Positions 23,456-34,499 of a stretch of DNA of 64,000 nt are shown here, piece by piece. The DNA comes from Isoetes taiwanensis (Eukaryota; Streptophyta; Lycopodiopsida; Isoetales; Isoetaceae): the NCBI GenBank assembly GCA_021234155.1, contig JAJEKV010000135.1:1431065-1495064 (forward strand), given 5' to 3'. The translations under genes and the position numbers were made by a program. Below the pieces are notes generated by a model that was given only the letters and a program-made list of their open reading frames with translations, had not been told where the DNA came from and did no database searches. How positions within the stretch are numbered: position 1 is the first letter of the stretch; every line of letters starts with the position of its first letter.

Positions 23456-24135
23456 GATGGCGGACATGCAGGCTTATCTCTTGCAGAGGAACCTGTTGCC
23501 CATGGTTCAGGAGTATGGGCCTAAAGTATCGTAGGGCGACACCAACCTCTCGCCTCCACCCCCTGGACCTGTATGAGATAATGCTAATCAAGCACATGCT
23601 AAGCGCCTCCGCTAGTCCCTCACCTCCAATTCGAGTTCTGACCCCACAGACTCTTTGGACTCTGAAACTAAGATCAAGAAGTCTAGTAAGAAAGATTACC
23701 AGAAGAACGTGGATTCAACCATGACTAACATATGGAAGAACCAGAAACTCGCACAATTTACCGGCAAGAACCGATCGATGATGGACGTTGAGTCTTGGTT
23801 GAATGATGCAGGAGTTTGTCACCTTTTATGGAATGGCAGACAAAGATACTGGAAAAGTTACTACCACCAAACTCAGATCTGCTCGAATCTGGTGGCAAGA
23901 GGATGTCAAATCCAATGGGTTGACTTGGAATAAGTGCAAGTTTAGGAAGTTTACTAATGCTTTCAATGCTTATTATGTTTCACTTTCCTATAAGTGCCAG
24001 GCTTACACTGACAAATTCATGTGGCTCATATGATATATACCGATTATCACAAAGAGCGAGTCGTGGAGGGGCATATTGAAAGATTGTCTGGTGATCTTAA
24101 GCAGATGGTTTATGTAATTGTGTCACAGCACAAGC
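23456..24135 (+). pseudogene. chromovirus gag fragment
   Basis: Frames here include MADMQAYLLQRNL, then LNDAGVFVTFYG-like sequence, RIWWQEDVKSNG, and WNKCKFRKFTNAFNAYYVS followed by HIERLSGDLKQMVY. The pattern of 'a..WW', a short linker, 'tW..fk..F...Y' and a later 'F..L..g....V' resembles the capsid domain of Ty3 gag. It is interrupted by frameshifts and ends at about 24.13 kb, where an LTR-type insertion starts. Confidence 0.6.
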
Positions 24136-24930
24136 TCGGGGGGTGTGGCATAGAAGACTTGCAGCAATGAATACAGATGCAAAGTTTATTAAAAAACACC
24201 TTAAATTAAGTTAACCTTATAGAAAATAACCTTATAACTTTAAAGAATTGTTGAAACTCTAATTAATGAACCTGTTTAAAATTGGTCGCTATAGAAGTAA
24301 CGAACCAAATTGGGATCCCTTAGACAGAATTTGGACTGAGCCGGAATTGGTTGAACAGACCCAATAAGGGGCCGATTTAGGGAGATATCCCAGAAATAGC
24401 TAAAGACAAAGCCTTTTTGAGAAGATCCAGTCAAGATAAGAAACACAAAATCTAAATCGTAAGAATGTTCTTGCCAGAGGAAAACTCTGAAACCACCAAG
24501 CTATATTGTCCGTTTGAATGCCTAGACCCGTAACAGTAATAATTTCCTGAGTTGTTAATTATCCCAGAAACGTTGTTGAGTTGAATAACAGAATTCTCAG
24601 ATTTTGGAAAGAACCATAGAAATTCTTCGCAGTGTTCGCAAGACTGAGCCCGGTTAGGTGGTGGATTTATGCAGGAATTGATTGGGGTATGGATAAAGCC
24701 TTGAAAATGTTGGGGCCCACTGGATAACGATTTCCTTGAAGGATTCACATTTTTGGTGTGTGGGTTATCACTAAAGGTGCTAGTGCGTAACATTTGGTAT
24801 CAGAGCCAAGGTTCAATTCCCCGTGGCAACATTGGTATGTTCCACATGCTTGAGGGCAAGCATCTCAGGAAGGGGAGGAATTGGTTGTATGGGATAAAGC
24901 CTTGGAAAGGTTGGGGCCCATTGTAGAAGC
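24136..24930 (+). mobile_element. LTR fragment with tRNA-Met primer-binding site
   Basis: An LTR-like end, GTGCGTAACA, stops at 24792, and TGGTATCAGAGC follows at 24795-24806. That is the 12-nt complement of initiator tRNA-Met used as primer by many plant LTR retrotransposons. GGATAAAGCCTTG with GTTGGGGCCCA occurs on both sides (about 24690 and 24890). The piece separates the gag capsid part from the gag tail of the chromovirus, so it is a later insertion. A related piece is at 38.6-38.9 kb. Confidence 0.7.
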
Positions 24931-25380
24931 CAAAGGCCATAGCTTAGAGGAGGAAGCACACAACTCTTCATTTCAAAAGCCTACCAGTTTCAGTACCGGC
25001 ATGCCTTATATTGCCTATAGGCCTCGATAAACCAGTCCAGGGCCTTCACAACAGTCGTGATATCAGAGGTTTGACAAAAAGGTTAACTTCAATATTCCAG
25101 ATAAACCATGCAATCCTACGTATGTCATGCAACAAATTTTGCAATCTATTTCGAATGAAGCATGCGAACAACACAGGAAGCATAAGGCTTGTTTTCGATG
25201 CTTTCGCCAGGACACTGTATGCAAGACTGCCCCTCTAACACGGATAGCTCAGGCAGCCTTGGCAGAAGTGGAATGGAACGAGCTTTCTACTTTGACAAAC
25301 TTGCCTACTAGCAGACGACGAGTCAAGAGACTAAATAGAAGGCGAATCCCATATTTTTGGAGCTATTGAAACTAGAAATG
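24931..25380 (+). pseudogene. chromovirus gag C-terminal part
   Basis: Sequence with LEEEAHNSSFQ, then FDKKVNFNIP and HRKHKACFRCFRQD, the last being half of a CX2C knuckle whose H and C are damaged. AQAALAEVEWNEL follows just before the protease. This is the usual order of gag tail, knuckle and linker. The frame is broken more than once. Confidence 0.6.
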
Positions 25381-25790
25381 ATGATAGTCAGCCCACTCTT
25401 ATATCCACTATTGTAAAGATAAATTCTAAACCTTTTGTTATTCTTATGGATACGTGTAAATACCCATAATTTTGCATCCCCTAGAATGGCGAAAATTTTG
25501 CACAGTAAATCCTTGAAATCCAAGCCCATGCTAGTGGTGTTGGCAAATGGAGCCATCAAGAACATCCAAGGTCGTCGACTTAATTTGAAAACACAATTGT
25601 CAACATCCGTTGCTATGGGGATTGAAATCATGAATATAGGGAAATATGGCCTCATTATTGGCATTGATTTCTTAACAGCTGCAAAAGCCAACATTGATTG
25701 CGAGAAACGGGAGGTCACTTTCACTGCACCCAATGGTACACATGTCACAATTGCAAGTAATCAAGTCAATCCATCATGGAGTCTATTTTC
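25381..25790 (+). pseudogene. chromovirus aspartic protease
   Basis: Frames give KPFVILMDT (the catalytic aspartate; the residues after DT are disrupted), then HNFASPRMAKIL, a VVLANGAIKNIQG turn, and YGLIIGIDFLTAAKANIDC followed by REVTF. This is the retropepsin fold of Ty3 elements from catalytic D through the 'IIGiDfL' core strand. The 119-codon frame 25435-25794 covers most of it; the catalytic triad sits just upstream in another frame. Confidence 0.8.
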
Positions 25791-25869
25791 TTGAAGTAAT
25801 TGGATACGGCTATAAGAAAGCAGGTGGTCACCTATGTCCTATATTGTAAAGGTTGCATCTATTGCATCT

Positions 25870-26186
25870 TTATCCAAGTAGGAAGAGGCTATGAATAGCT
25901 TGCCCAAAGCTATTGGAAACCTTATTAGAGACATTCATGGATTTTTTTTTTCCGATGAGATCAACCATTTGTCACCATTCAGCAGAGTAGAGTGTGATAT
26001 CGCCCTTGTGCCAGGCACTAGACCTACCAGTAAGGCTCCATACATAATAAGTACTCCTATATTGGCAGAGCTTAAGAAGCAATTGCAGGGTCTTCTTATT
26101 TTAGTGTTTATCTACTCAAGTGTATCTCCCTTCGAGCACCCATTTTGTCTATTATGAAAAAAGAACGATATCTTAAGAATGTGTAT
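25870..26186 (+). pseudogene. chromovirus RT, N-terminal part
   Basis: The 88-codon frame starts MNSLPKAIGNLIRD and continues with VECDIALVPGTRPTSKAPY and AELKKQLQGLL, the standard lead into Ty3 RT. SVSPFEHPF follows, then a KK-rich stretch and LRMC in a shifted frame. The sequence stops inside the conserved CIDY motif at the border of the inserted element at 26189, and that motif resumes at 31108. Confidence 0.85.
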
Positions 26187-27360
26187 TACCCGGGGGTTTC
26201 ACCTTTTTGTACACGTATGACCCAAGTGCGTGACTGGATAGGGGTTTTCTCAAATTCGAAACGTCCGTATATGGACTGGTATTTTATACAGTTGACCACC
26301 ATTCTTCCCACAGGTGGTCGAGAAGGGGGAGTTCGGCGGGAAGGTCCGATCCGTATGCTACGTTAGGGAGGGTACCTCAGATAGCCGAAGTGGTGATTAT
26401 GGTACTCTTCTCATTAGGGTATTCAGAAGAAAATGAGGTCTAAATCAAAGATCCATGAGCATGGCATTTTTGTTGTTGCTTCTACTCTAAATCTAGTTCA
26501 ATAGCTAGTTCAATAGCTTCTTAGCAATCCGGAAGCGGAAAATCACAGATTAAATAGATTAATGGTATTATCCATTGAGCTCAATATAGAAGCCATAATT
26601 GGATAAAATTTTGCATCTCAGGCTAGTTGGCAGCAAATGTTTCCAGCCAAAATGTGGACAACAGTGCATAGATGAGTCTTAGATATTTCAGCAGTTAAAT
26701 TTTCAGAGCTTCCACAATGAGAAACAGTTCTTCAATGTCTTGATGTTGATGATTTCTTTTTATTCCATGCTACAATGTTTTAAGCTACAGTTGGTTTCTA
26801 TTTACTGTCATTAAGGTCTACAAGAGGTTCTTAGACCGGATTAATATTTACTTTCTCAAGAAACGTTATTCTGTTAACATAAAATAGCTAGGTTCGTTGT
26901 TTTCCTCTTTATTGTTGATTTCATGTTGCCTTATCAGTTGGTAACCGATATCAGGATGGCCAGTATTTCTTTTTATTGTCGCTGTAATGGTTCAAGTTAG
27001 ATTCGTTTACTTTGGCAGATCTTGTGTATCATTTTCACACTATACAACAAGTTTTGAGGCTGCTTCAAACTGCTGCAGCAACCGTACTGAACTCTGCTAA
27101 ACGCTGACCTTCCTTACCTTTAGTAAGTTATATCTAAAGTAAATTTGTTTCATACCATAGCCTTGTCTACTCCTGGTATTAAGAATATTTTAGAATTCTA
27201 GGACCAATGTTTATTGATATGGTGCTATCATACTTGAGTGGTTGCATGTTCCACATTCGATGGGAATGCAAAAGGGAAATGCAGGAAAGTCAAAAAATAT
27301 TTGGACTTCTAGGATGACTGTCCTACTAAATTGTGATGTTCTTTTTAGGTCGCAGCAAAG

Positions 27361-28071
27361 ATGAGTGGAGGCATTGGCGGTGGAGGATCAAAGACCCCAG
27401 CCGATTTCTTGAAATCCATCAGGGCTCGCCCTGTTGTTGTCAAACTTAACTCTGGAGTCGACTATCGGAGTTTGTTTTTGTACTATGGCTTATCTTCTAT
27501 TCTGATTTTCTATTTTCCTTTTTCCTTTTTAAGCAATGTGTTTGATTTTCTCGTGGTCTAGGAATATTGGCATGTTTGGATGGTTACATGAACATTGCAA
27601 TGGAGCAAACAGAGGAGTATGTCAATGGCCAGCTAAAGAATAAGTATGGAGATGCATTTATTAGAGGAAATAATGGTAAGGACAAATGGTTTTGTTTGGG
27701 TATAATTGGTAGTTGTTGAACTAGATGGTTTGTCATGCAAATGTGTATCCGTTATGTTGTAATTTACCATCTTCATACCCATCTAGTTTTGTACTTTTGG
27801 TTTTTGGAAGAACGAAATGTTTCATTCTTGTTGCGTGTCTTCTTGTTTTACCTTACTGGTTTCATGCGAACTTTTACATCAGAATCAGAATATGAAAATA
27901 AAATAATATTTTTCTATGTTTGTCTATCAATTTGCTCCTCTTATAAATTGCATTTATCCTCAATTTTTTTTTCCATATTTTCTTTATTAAGGGAACTAAA
28001 GGTGCTATCTTGAATTGTTGGCAAGATCTTGTATATCAAGCACTTCAAAACGGACACTTGCGGAACAATAG
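27361..28071 (+). pseudogene. LSM6: LSM6 (U6 snRNA-associated Sm-like) gene copy, probably broken
   Basis: LSm6 is a subunit of the LSm2-8 ring that binds U6 snRNA and of the cytoplasmic LSm1-7 decapping ring. Coding exons: 27361-27469 (MSGGIGGGG, then TPADFLKSI and RPVVVKLNSGVDYR), 27562-27675 (ILACLDGYMNIAMEQTEEYV, then KYGDAFIRGNN) and a last piece at about 28026-28071. A 5'UTR splice acceptor lies at 27347-27348. The Sm1 motif is complete. Two defects are visible. The conserved Gly after DYR is Arg, because the last exon base is A. The last exon carries an extra A at the acceptor and another in the YIS codon run, shifting the frame before the expected SKRTLAEQ-stop. Introns are retained, so the copy was taken up as DNA. 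It lies inside a transposon. Two single-base errors in the sequence could also explain the frameshift. Confidence 0.85.
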
Positions 28072-28150
28072 CATGTGAACAAGTATGTATAGCGATTTAA
28101 CTGATGCCGTAATTATTTGGCACCATCAGGGTAGTGCGATTTTCAAATGA

Positions 28151-28322
28151 GTTGTGGAAACATGGCACCAGTATGGTAACAGGTTATATACTTCTATCAT
28201 TCCTAAATCAGTTGTGGAAGCCTGACACCAGTATTGGGAACATGTTAAATACTTGGATTATGCTATTGGGTTGTGGAAACATGGCAACGGTATGGGAACA
28301 CGCTTTATCGCTTTATTTGGGA
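28151..28322. repeat. 60-bp tandem repeat, three units
   Basis: GTTGTGGAA begins at 28151, 28211 and 28270. Each unit continues with CATGGCA or CTGACA, then a variant of (C/A)(C/G)AGTATG. It lies downstream of the LSM6 copy inside the same transposon. Confidence 0.8.
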
Positions 28323-28329
28323 ACTTAAA

Positions 28330-31090
28330 AAACAGAAGGGCTGCTTACCTTTTTTGTCTGAGGATGAAAATACCTTTTTAATAGTCACAGCCATTTTTTT
28401 TTATGTGTAATGATGTGGTGACTTAACTAAATCTATCCTTTGTTAAGAAATCAAATATTAAGCAAAGTGAGTTTTAAGAGAACTAAGACTTAAGGTATTT
28501 TGCCTGGAAAGATGGAAAACAAGGTGCTAAAGCACTGTGGGTTGTTCTCTTGGATGAGCAGTGAGGTTTATTTTTGGAAATTATTTTAAATTGCCTAAGA
28601 CATTTTCTAAAGGTCTTAGAATGTTTGAACCTTTTCTGATAAATGAAAGAGGTGCACTAGTGATATATCATTCGGTTTTGACACGTCCATTTCTTTGCAG
28701 GCTGGTCATTGTTCTTTTCACTCTTTTAATAGTGTTTGACCTCTGTTTCAATCAAATAACTACTTACATGTCTGATCCTCGTGTTACTCCAGTAGCAGCA
28801 ACAGGTACACAGGATCTCTATTGTAAATCATGACATGATTACGCTAGTTTTTTTAATTTTCTATCCAAGAAGCTGTGATCCAGCATTTGCTTTCACAGGT
28901 GTTGCTTCAAAGATTGATATGGCCAGCCTATTTTCTCCATCAGGTAATACACAACTTAACAACTTAAATTGCCTGTTCATAATCCTTTCATAAATTGCAT
29001 TCTCTGGCCTCCATATTACTGCAAAAGCATTGAATAAAGTTCCAGAAATTGATCCTCCCATGCTAACTGCACATAACTGAATTTTCTTCCCTCTGATCAA
29101 TGGACTCTTCCATTTGTGAGCTCTCTGATTAGATTGTGTTTTTAAAGAACTGGCCATTAATATAGAATTGTTTCAGCATCTCTAGCTTGAGGAAAGTGGA
29201 CATCAAATTAACAATGGCATGCTGCCCTGTCCAGATGGAAGCCTTTGCTATGAAAGCATAACTGTTTTTGAATTTTTGTGTTTTTTGGGCCGTGAGAAAT
29301 TATCTATTTTTGGGCAAACTTGCCATCATTTTTAAGGGCCAAACAAACGGTCATTATGGAACAGTGGATTTCTGAAATGCAAGAAATGCAAGTTTTTTGC
29401 ATTCTTTTTCTGGTTTAGGTATCCCACTTCCTTCCTAAGCTGCCTGTAGGAAACACATTTAGAGCAGCATATCGTAGGTTGCATTTATGTATGGAACAGA
29501 ACAAGGCCATGGACAAGACAAGACAAGGCCAGATTGTTGTCATTTTTGTTTTATATTTGTCTGTCTAATGAGTTGTCAGCCACTCTTTTCTATGATTTGC
29601 TCTCTATAATCCTATGACATTGCATTTTTCCATTCCATAAGTCTCTATAATCCTATGAAATTGCATTTTTCCATTCCATAAGTATTCTTTTCTTCCTTAC
29701 TTGCCATATGAAACAAGTTACATTTGTTAGCGTATGCCTCTTCTTTGCAAAAAGTGTTTATAAACTACTTAATTCAGCGGGACAATTAAGAGACCACTAA
29801 CTGCATTACCTTTTAATTGGAGCTTTGCTTTTAAGGCCCACATTTTCATACTTCTCCTGCAACCTTTTATTCTAGACTCGGGTAATTTTCCTTAATCTTT
29901 TTCATTTTGGCATCCCCACCTGATCTTTTTAGAAGTTATTTTTATCAAGTTGCTATGTCCACAAAGCAACCGCTATTGTATCTGTGCATCTACTCTTTTA
30001 GGTTGACTATATAGGTATGCTTCTCCTCCGGGTATTATTAAGTTAATTTGGACAAATATGATTTGAAACAATGCAGTGATAATACCTGGTTGAGAGTAGC
30101 CAGCTTGGGATCATTTTGATTGCATTAGGATGGTGCTGGACTTCCCAAGTCATAAGAAGATGGTTGCTCCAACTATGTGGAGATCCTTTAATTGCTCGCT
30201 TGATCAACAAGCACTTGGAGCATTTGGTGAGGAGGAGCTCCACTTTCGATCTTGGCCGGAGAAAATACTCGCAAATCAGCCCGACTTGGGAATGTATATT
30301 TTGTTCATATGATAATAATGTATTTCAACATATCAGTTTGCTTTAATGCTTTTCTTTAATCTGTTTGTGTTTATAAAAGTTTCGATTTGGTCTATTACAA
30401 TTGGCATGAATCTGTTTGTGCTTATGAAAATTTTGATTGGTCTATTATAATTGGCATATCAGATAGACATTGGATTTAAGTCTTTTGCAAAGAACCCAAA
30501 TGCATAGCTACTATCACAGTATTGCATCAACATGCAGAAACATAAAAAATCGTTGAATGAGAAATGGGACCTCATCAAAAGCCATAGTTTTTTAACATTC
30601 ATTTCTTACCATCCTCTATTAGGGTGTAGTATATTATAGATGTATAATTTGAGGTATTGATCTTACCATGATGTATTGTCCTTAGCATGTATTCCATGTA
30701 TTGTCCTCGTATTGTCCCGGTATTGTCTTTGCAAGGGCTCCTAAATATGTGTTCATAATTTGCAAAGGTTCCTTAGAATTACCCTTGTAATGCCACATGC
30801 ATGTAAGAACCCCAGGGAAATGCGAGACCGAGATGCGAGAAATGTCAATTAAAAACATTTTGAAATTTTATTTATTTTGTACATAGGGGTAGGGTGCACA
30901 AGCACAAACTCAAGTACAAGATCGGGTAGGGGTATGTAAAAATTAGGATAGTCCGAAAGTACATCTACGGAAAGGGGCTTGGAAACTGGCTTTTCCTATT
31001 TACGTATGTAGGGGTTTTCCACCTCCAAAAAGTCGTATACAGGGGTTTTCTCTGGCCCCCTTGCACGCAGATGTGGTATCCCCATATGCC
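28330..31090. other. right part of the TIR transposon, no gene seen
   Basis: AT-rich sequence with small duplications: CTCTATAATCCTATGA at 29602 and 29642 with its following 25 bp, and CTGTTTGTG with TTGGTCTATTA at 30361 and 30412. A cluster of GTATTGTC units lies at 30670-30740. Near the right end GGGGTTTTC appears twice (about 31011 and 31043). No transposase domain is recognisable. Confidence 0.6.
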
Positions 31091-31107
31091 TAGGTGAAAC
31101 CCCCGGG

Positions 31108-31640
31108 GTGTATCGACTACCATCAACTGAATAAGCATACTATAAAGAATAGGTCAAATAGGTATGCTTTACCTAAAGCAAATGATCTCATGGACCAATT
31201 GCAAGGAGCTAAGTATTTCTCCAACATAGATCTCCGCTCAGGTTATAATCAGATACAGATAAAGGAAGAAGATATTCATAAGTTGGCTTTTAGAACTAGA
31301 TATGGCATTATGAGTTCACTATTATGCCTTTTGGACTAACAAATGCACTGATAACATTTATGAGATTGATGAGTGATCCTTTCCGGGAATTCCTTGATGA
31401 ATTCATCATCATTTTCTTTGATGATATACTCATCTATAGTAAGACCTTAGAGGAGCACGAACGCCATCTTCGCATGGCCTTACAAAAGTTGAGAAGGCAT
31501 AAGCTTTTGGCCAAGTTCTCAAAATGCAAATTTGCTACAATAGAAATTATCTAGGGCATATCGTCTCGTAGAAGGCATATCAACTGATACAGCGAAGATT
31601 AATGCAGTTAAAAATGGCCAATACCTAAGAATGTTAGAGG
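31108..31640 (+). pseudogene. chromovirus RT, core part
   Basis: It resumes at [14 protein letters not shown], then [20 protein letters not shown] and [24 protein letters not shown] after a frameshift, and IIFFDDILIYSKTLEEHERHL. The DLRSGY aspartate and the FFDD pair are the RT catalytic residues; the usual YxDD is FFDD here. A LGHIVS-like block and AVK follow before the border at 31644. Blocks are canonical but in several frames. Confidence 0.9.
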
Positions 31641-31739
31641 TACGCACAAGGCCCCCAAAAATTAACTTGCAGTCATAGTCATGATAGAAACCTGTATAAG
31701 GGTGGTTTCTAATACATGCAAGCCATAATGTCAATAAAA

Positions 31740-33800
31740 ACTAGATGACTTTCATGGTTTTCTAATATCACTACTAGTTTGATCATAGTTCTTATACTAA
31801 TTCTATGTCTTACACTAGTTTCTTAAAATTAGTATTGGTTTACGAGATGATTTTTAAGCATACATTATCAATATTATAATTAAAGATGATTTTACATACT
31901 AGTTATCATCGTCATATACATATTTTTAACCCAATTTTAATCCTCCCAAGTTTTTGTTATTAGTTCAAAACCACGTTTGATTTTGAAAGTGCGTTATGGT
32001 TTTTGGCACATGCTTATTTACTATGCTTGTTAAGGTCTACTATATTGGTTTATGTTGTTGTTTTTTTAATATACTTGTTTCAATCCTTAAAGCCATTAAT
32101 TTTTTATGCATAATTTTTACAATAACTAGTATTTCCAACTATTATATCTAATTGTGCACTACTTTTTAGAGCATGATTCATATTTGTAATTATAAATTCG
32201 TTATGTACATTGACTTATTTAGTGGTTGCATGGTGTGGTCTATGTTTTCTATCTTGTTTTCTACCTAAGTGTGCATTTGTACTTCTTTCCTTGCCAATGT
32301 ATTCGAAAGTGGTATACTATTCCTCGTATCCATACAATATGCACATTTTGTCCGAAGAGGATTTGGATTATTTAAAATTTTTATCATGCATGCTTTAGGT
32401 ATTCCCTTGTATATTTAGAGTGGTGAGGAGCTCTAGAGGTATGGTGTAGAGCATCATTGTCAAGGGTTCTCATAGAAACAATGACAAATCCTTCAGCTAC
32501 TAATAATGTATCATTCTAGCTAAAGTTGAGGGTATAACTCACTTGTGATAAGGGATATTAATGTCCTAATGTAAAACTCTGTTCAGAAGACTTTTATTCT
32601 TTACAACAAACAATGTTCAATTTTAGATGTATGGATATGGAAATAATGTGGTAAATCAATGATACATTTCTCCATCCTCATTTCCATCTAACCTTATTTT
32701 TTAGAAGCCCGTACCACTTAGCCAAGCTGAAATTTTAGAATTTCAAGAAAGTACAAGATCCTTTTTAATCCATTGTTAATCTTAGCGGTTCTTATTTATC
32801 CTCTTGGATCGGTTAGACCGCCAAGAAATCATCCTCCTCCCATGATTTTTTTTTTTTTACATTGTTTCACTTTCGACCAATTGATAACGGCCTATATTTT
32901 AGCCAAAGACAAGTTTCAACATTTATATGATATTTCTCACGTAATCACTAGTCCAAATAGTCATGAGTGTTCATTCATCAAAAAATTTCATTGTGTCAAA
33001 TATTCATGATGGTGCATTCATTAATCTCAAGTCTAGAATATTGCATCATGAATATATTAACTCTGTCAAACCATTAGAAATACAAGCAATTCAATGTAGT
33101 GGCGACAACTCACAGTTTTTTTTTTTCAAACATGAGAAATATGAGTCGTTTAGTATAGTGGCGACACAATCGACATTCAAGAACATTATCGATGAAGCAA
33201 TGGTAACAAGTATTGAAATTCAATGTCATTCAAATGGTAGCTCATCTCCCAAGGAACATCTCCGAAGAGAGAAAAAATGGCCATCCACCGCAAGGATGTG
33301 TCAAACCTTAAATTTTCCCCTTTTCAACGTAGGGGGCACCGTGTCCCGCACTAGGGGAAATGAAGTGTTCATCCGGGTTTGCTACTCTAGCAAGCTTCAG
33401 GGAATGTGGTTTTGAATTTGCACATGAGTTTGTAGCATCCAATTTACTCTAAGGACCAACCGGGGGAGGGGGGCATTTGTTCTCCTCCTCTTCGAACCCT
33501 AGATGAAACCCTGTAAGCAAGCTTTCGGGCACTTCAGAGCCAAGGAGAGCTGCTAAAACCTAAGCCCTACATATTTCATAGGGTTTAAGTATCGGGGCAC
33601 CAATACTGTTCCATATGCTAATCCCACCGTTCAAGCGGAATGTGGTTTTGAGTTCGCGCATGAGTCCGTAGCATCCAATTTACTCTAATGACCAACTAAT
33701 ATGACCAATGAGCAATCCGGGCTTTTGATGGATCTTCTACTCCGCAAACATGTGTCATAGGGTAATTCTATCCTTCTAGATGCAATCACGCAATCGAATC
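31740..33800. other. left part of CACTA-like element, no clear gene
   Basis: AT-rich sequence. The longest frame (32963-33415, 150 codons, starting MSVHSSKNF) has no recognisable domain and includes a poly-T-encoded phenylalanine run, so I do not call it a gene. ACTAGT- and ATACTAATT-like motifs are frequent up to about 32.1 kb. Confidence 0.5.
33402..33700. repeat. 60-bp direct repeats 236 bp apart
   Basis: GGAATGTGGTTTTGA, then CATGAGT and GTAGCATCCAATTTACTCTA, occurs at 33402 and again at 33638. The segment between contains CCTAG and CATAGGGTTTAAG and has no gene. It is probably a local duplication within the CACTA-like element, just upstream of the sigma-factor copy. Confidence 0.75.
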
Positions 33801-34142
33801 ATTGTTCCGTACCTTATAGCATGCCCAATCACACGATGTCTAGCTTGTTACGAGGCATCGCGACGGGGCAAGTATGGAACCGGTGCCGGGGGGGGAGGAG
33901 GAGGAGGAGGAGGAAAAAGAGAATATTCTTTTTGAATCTTCGTATCGTTGAAATTGTGATGGAAAAACTATGGAAGAATACAAAAATACAAGTTGGACAA
34001 CTACATCTTGTTGTACACATGTTGTCATTTGACTTTAAATGCTTTTTGAAAGTTTGTCTCTAAGGGATACCATTTGGTAAATGAGCAAGTTGAAAAAAGG
34101 TTTGGTACGGTTGTTAATATTATGTATGGCGGCATGGAATGT

Positions 34143-34210
34143 GGGAAGTGGATTCCAGGGCCCCTTGACCAGGGGGCCGGGAGTGGGTTTGGAATCCGCG
34201 ACCCACTTCC
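34143..34210. repeat. GC-rich foldback
   Basis: GGAAGTG pairs with CACTTCC, GGATTCCA with TGGAATCC and GGCCCCT with AGGGG(G)CC, in nested order, with small bulges. The 68-bp GC-rich structure stands out from AT-rich surroundings. It could be a small inserted palindrome or a structured leader piece of the captured gene. Confidence 0.6.
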
Positions 34211-34499
34211 AGGCCATCACAACATGGCAACTGGGGTTCTGCTTGATTCTTACTGCAGGTGACCGCTTGCGGAATTGCTGTGCCGCTTTCCATTTCGAGG
34301 CGGAATCGTCGACCCAGATTGCCATGTTGTTTTGCTATAATGGTAGAGAAACAAATACCTATAGCCTACTTGTTATTTTTGTGAAGATATTTCTTAGCAT
34401 AGAAAAAGTGGAACTATTGCAATGTTGGTGCATGGTGCCGATGGCATCAAATACTTCATGTAGTTTAAACAATGTACATTTGGAGCAATTTTTCTTGTA

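Larger units (their letters stand above)
26189..31107. mobile_element. 4.9-kb TIR DNA transposon carrying an LSM6 copy
   Basis: The ends are perfect 16-bp inverted repeats, CCCGGGGGTTTCACCT (26189-26204) and its complement (31092-31107). GTGTAT flanks it on both sides (26181-26186 and 31108-31113). Removing the element and one GTGTAT restores the retrotransposon's LRMCIDYHQL coding motif exactly, so the boundaries are firm. The left copy has TA between the duplication and the TIR, so the duplication may originally have been 8-9 bp, as in hAT or Mutator elements; the superfamily is undecided. GGGGTTTTC recurs near both ends. No transposase was recognised, so the element is non-autonomous. It contains a multi-exon LSM6 copy. 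Confidence 0.85.

Noticed and set aside
32963-33415. 150-codon open frame in the CACTA-like element as a possible transposase
   Set aside because: No DDE, zinc-finger or other transposase motif; a poly-T run accounts for part of it.
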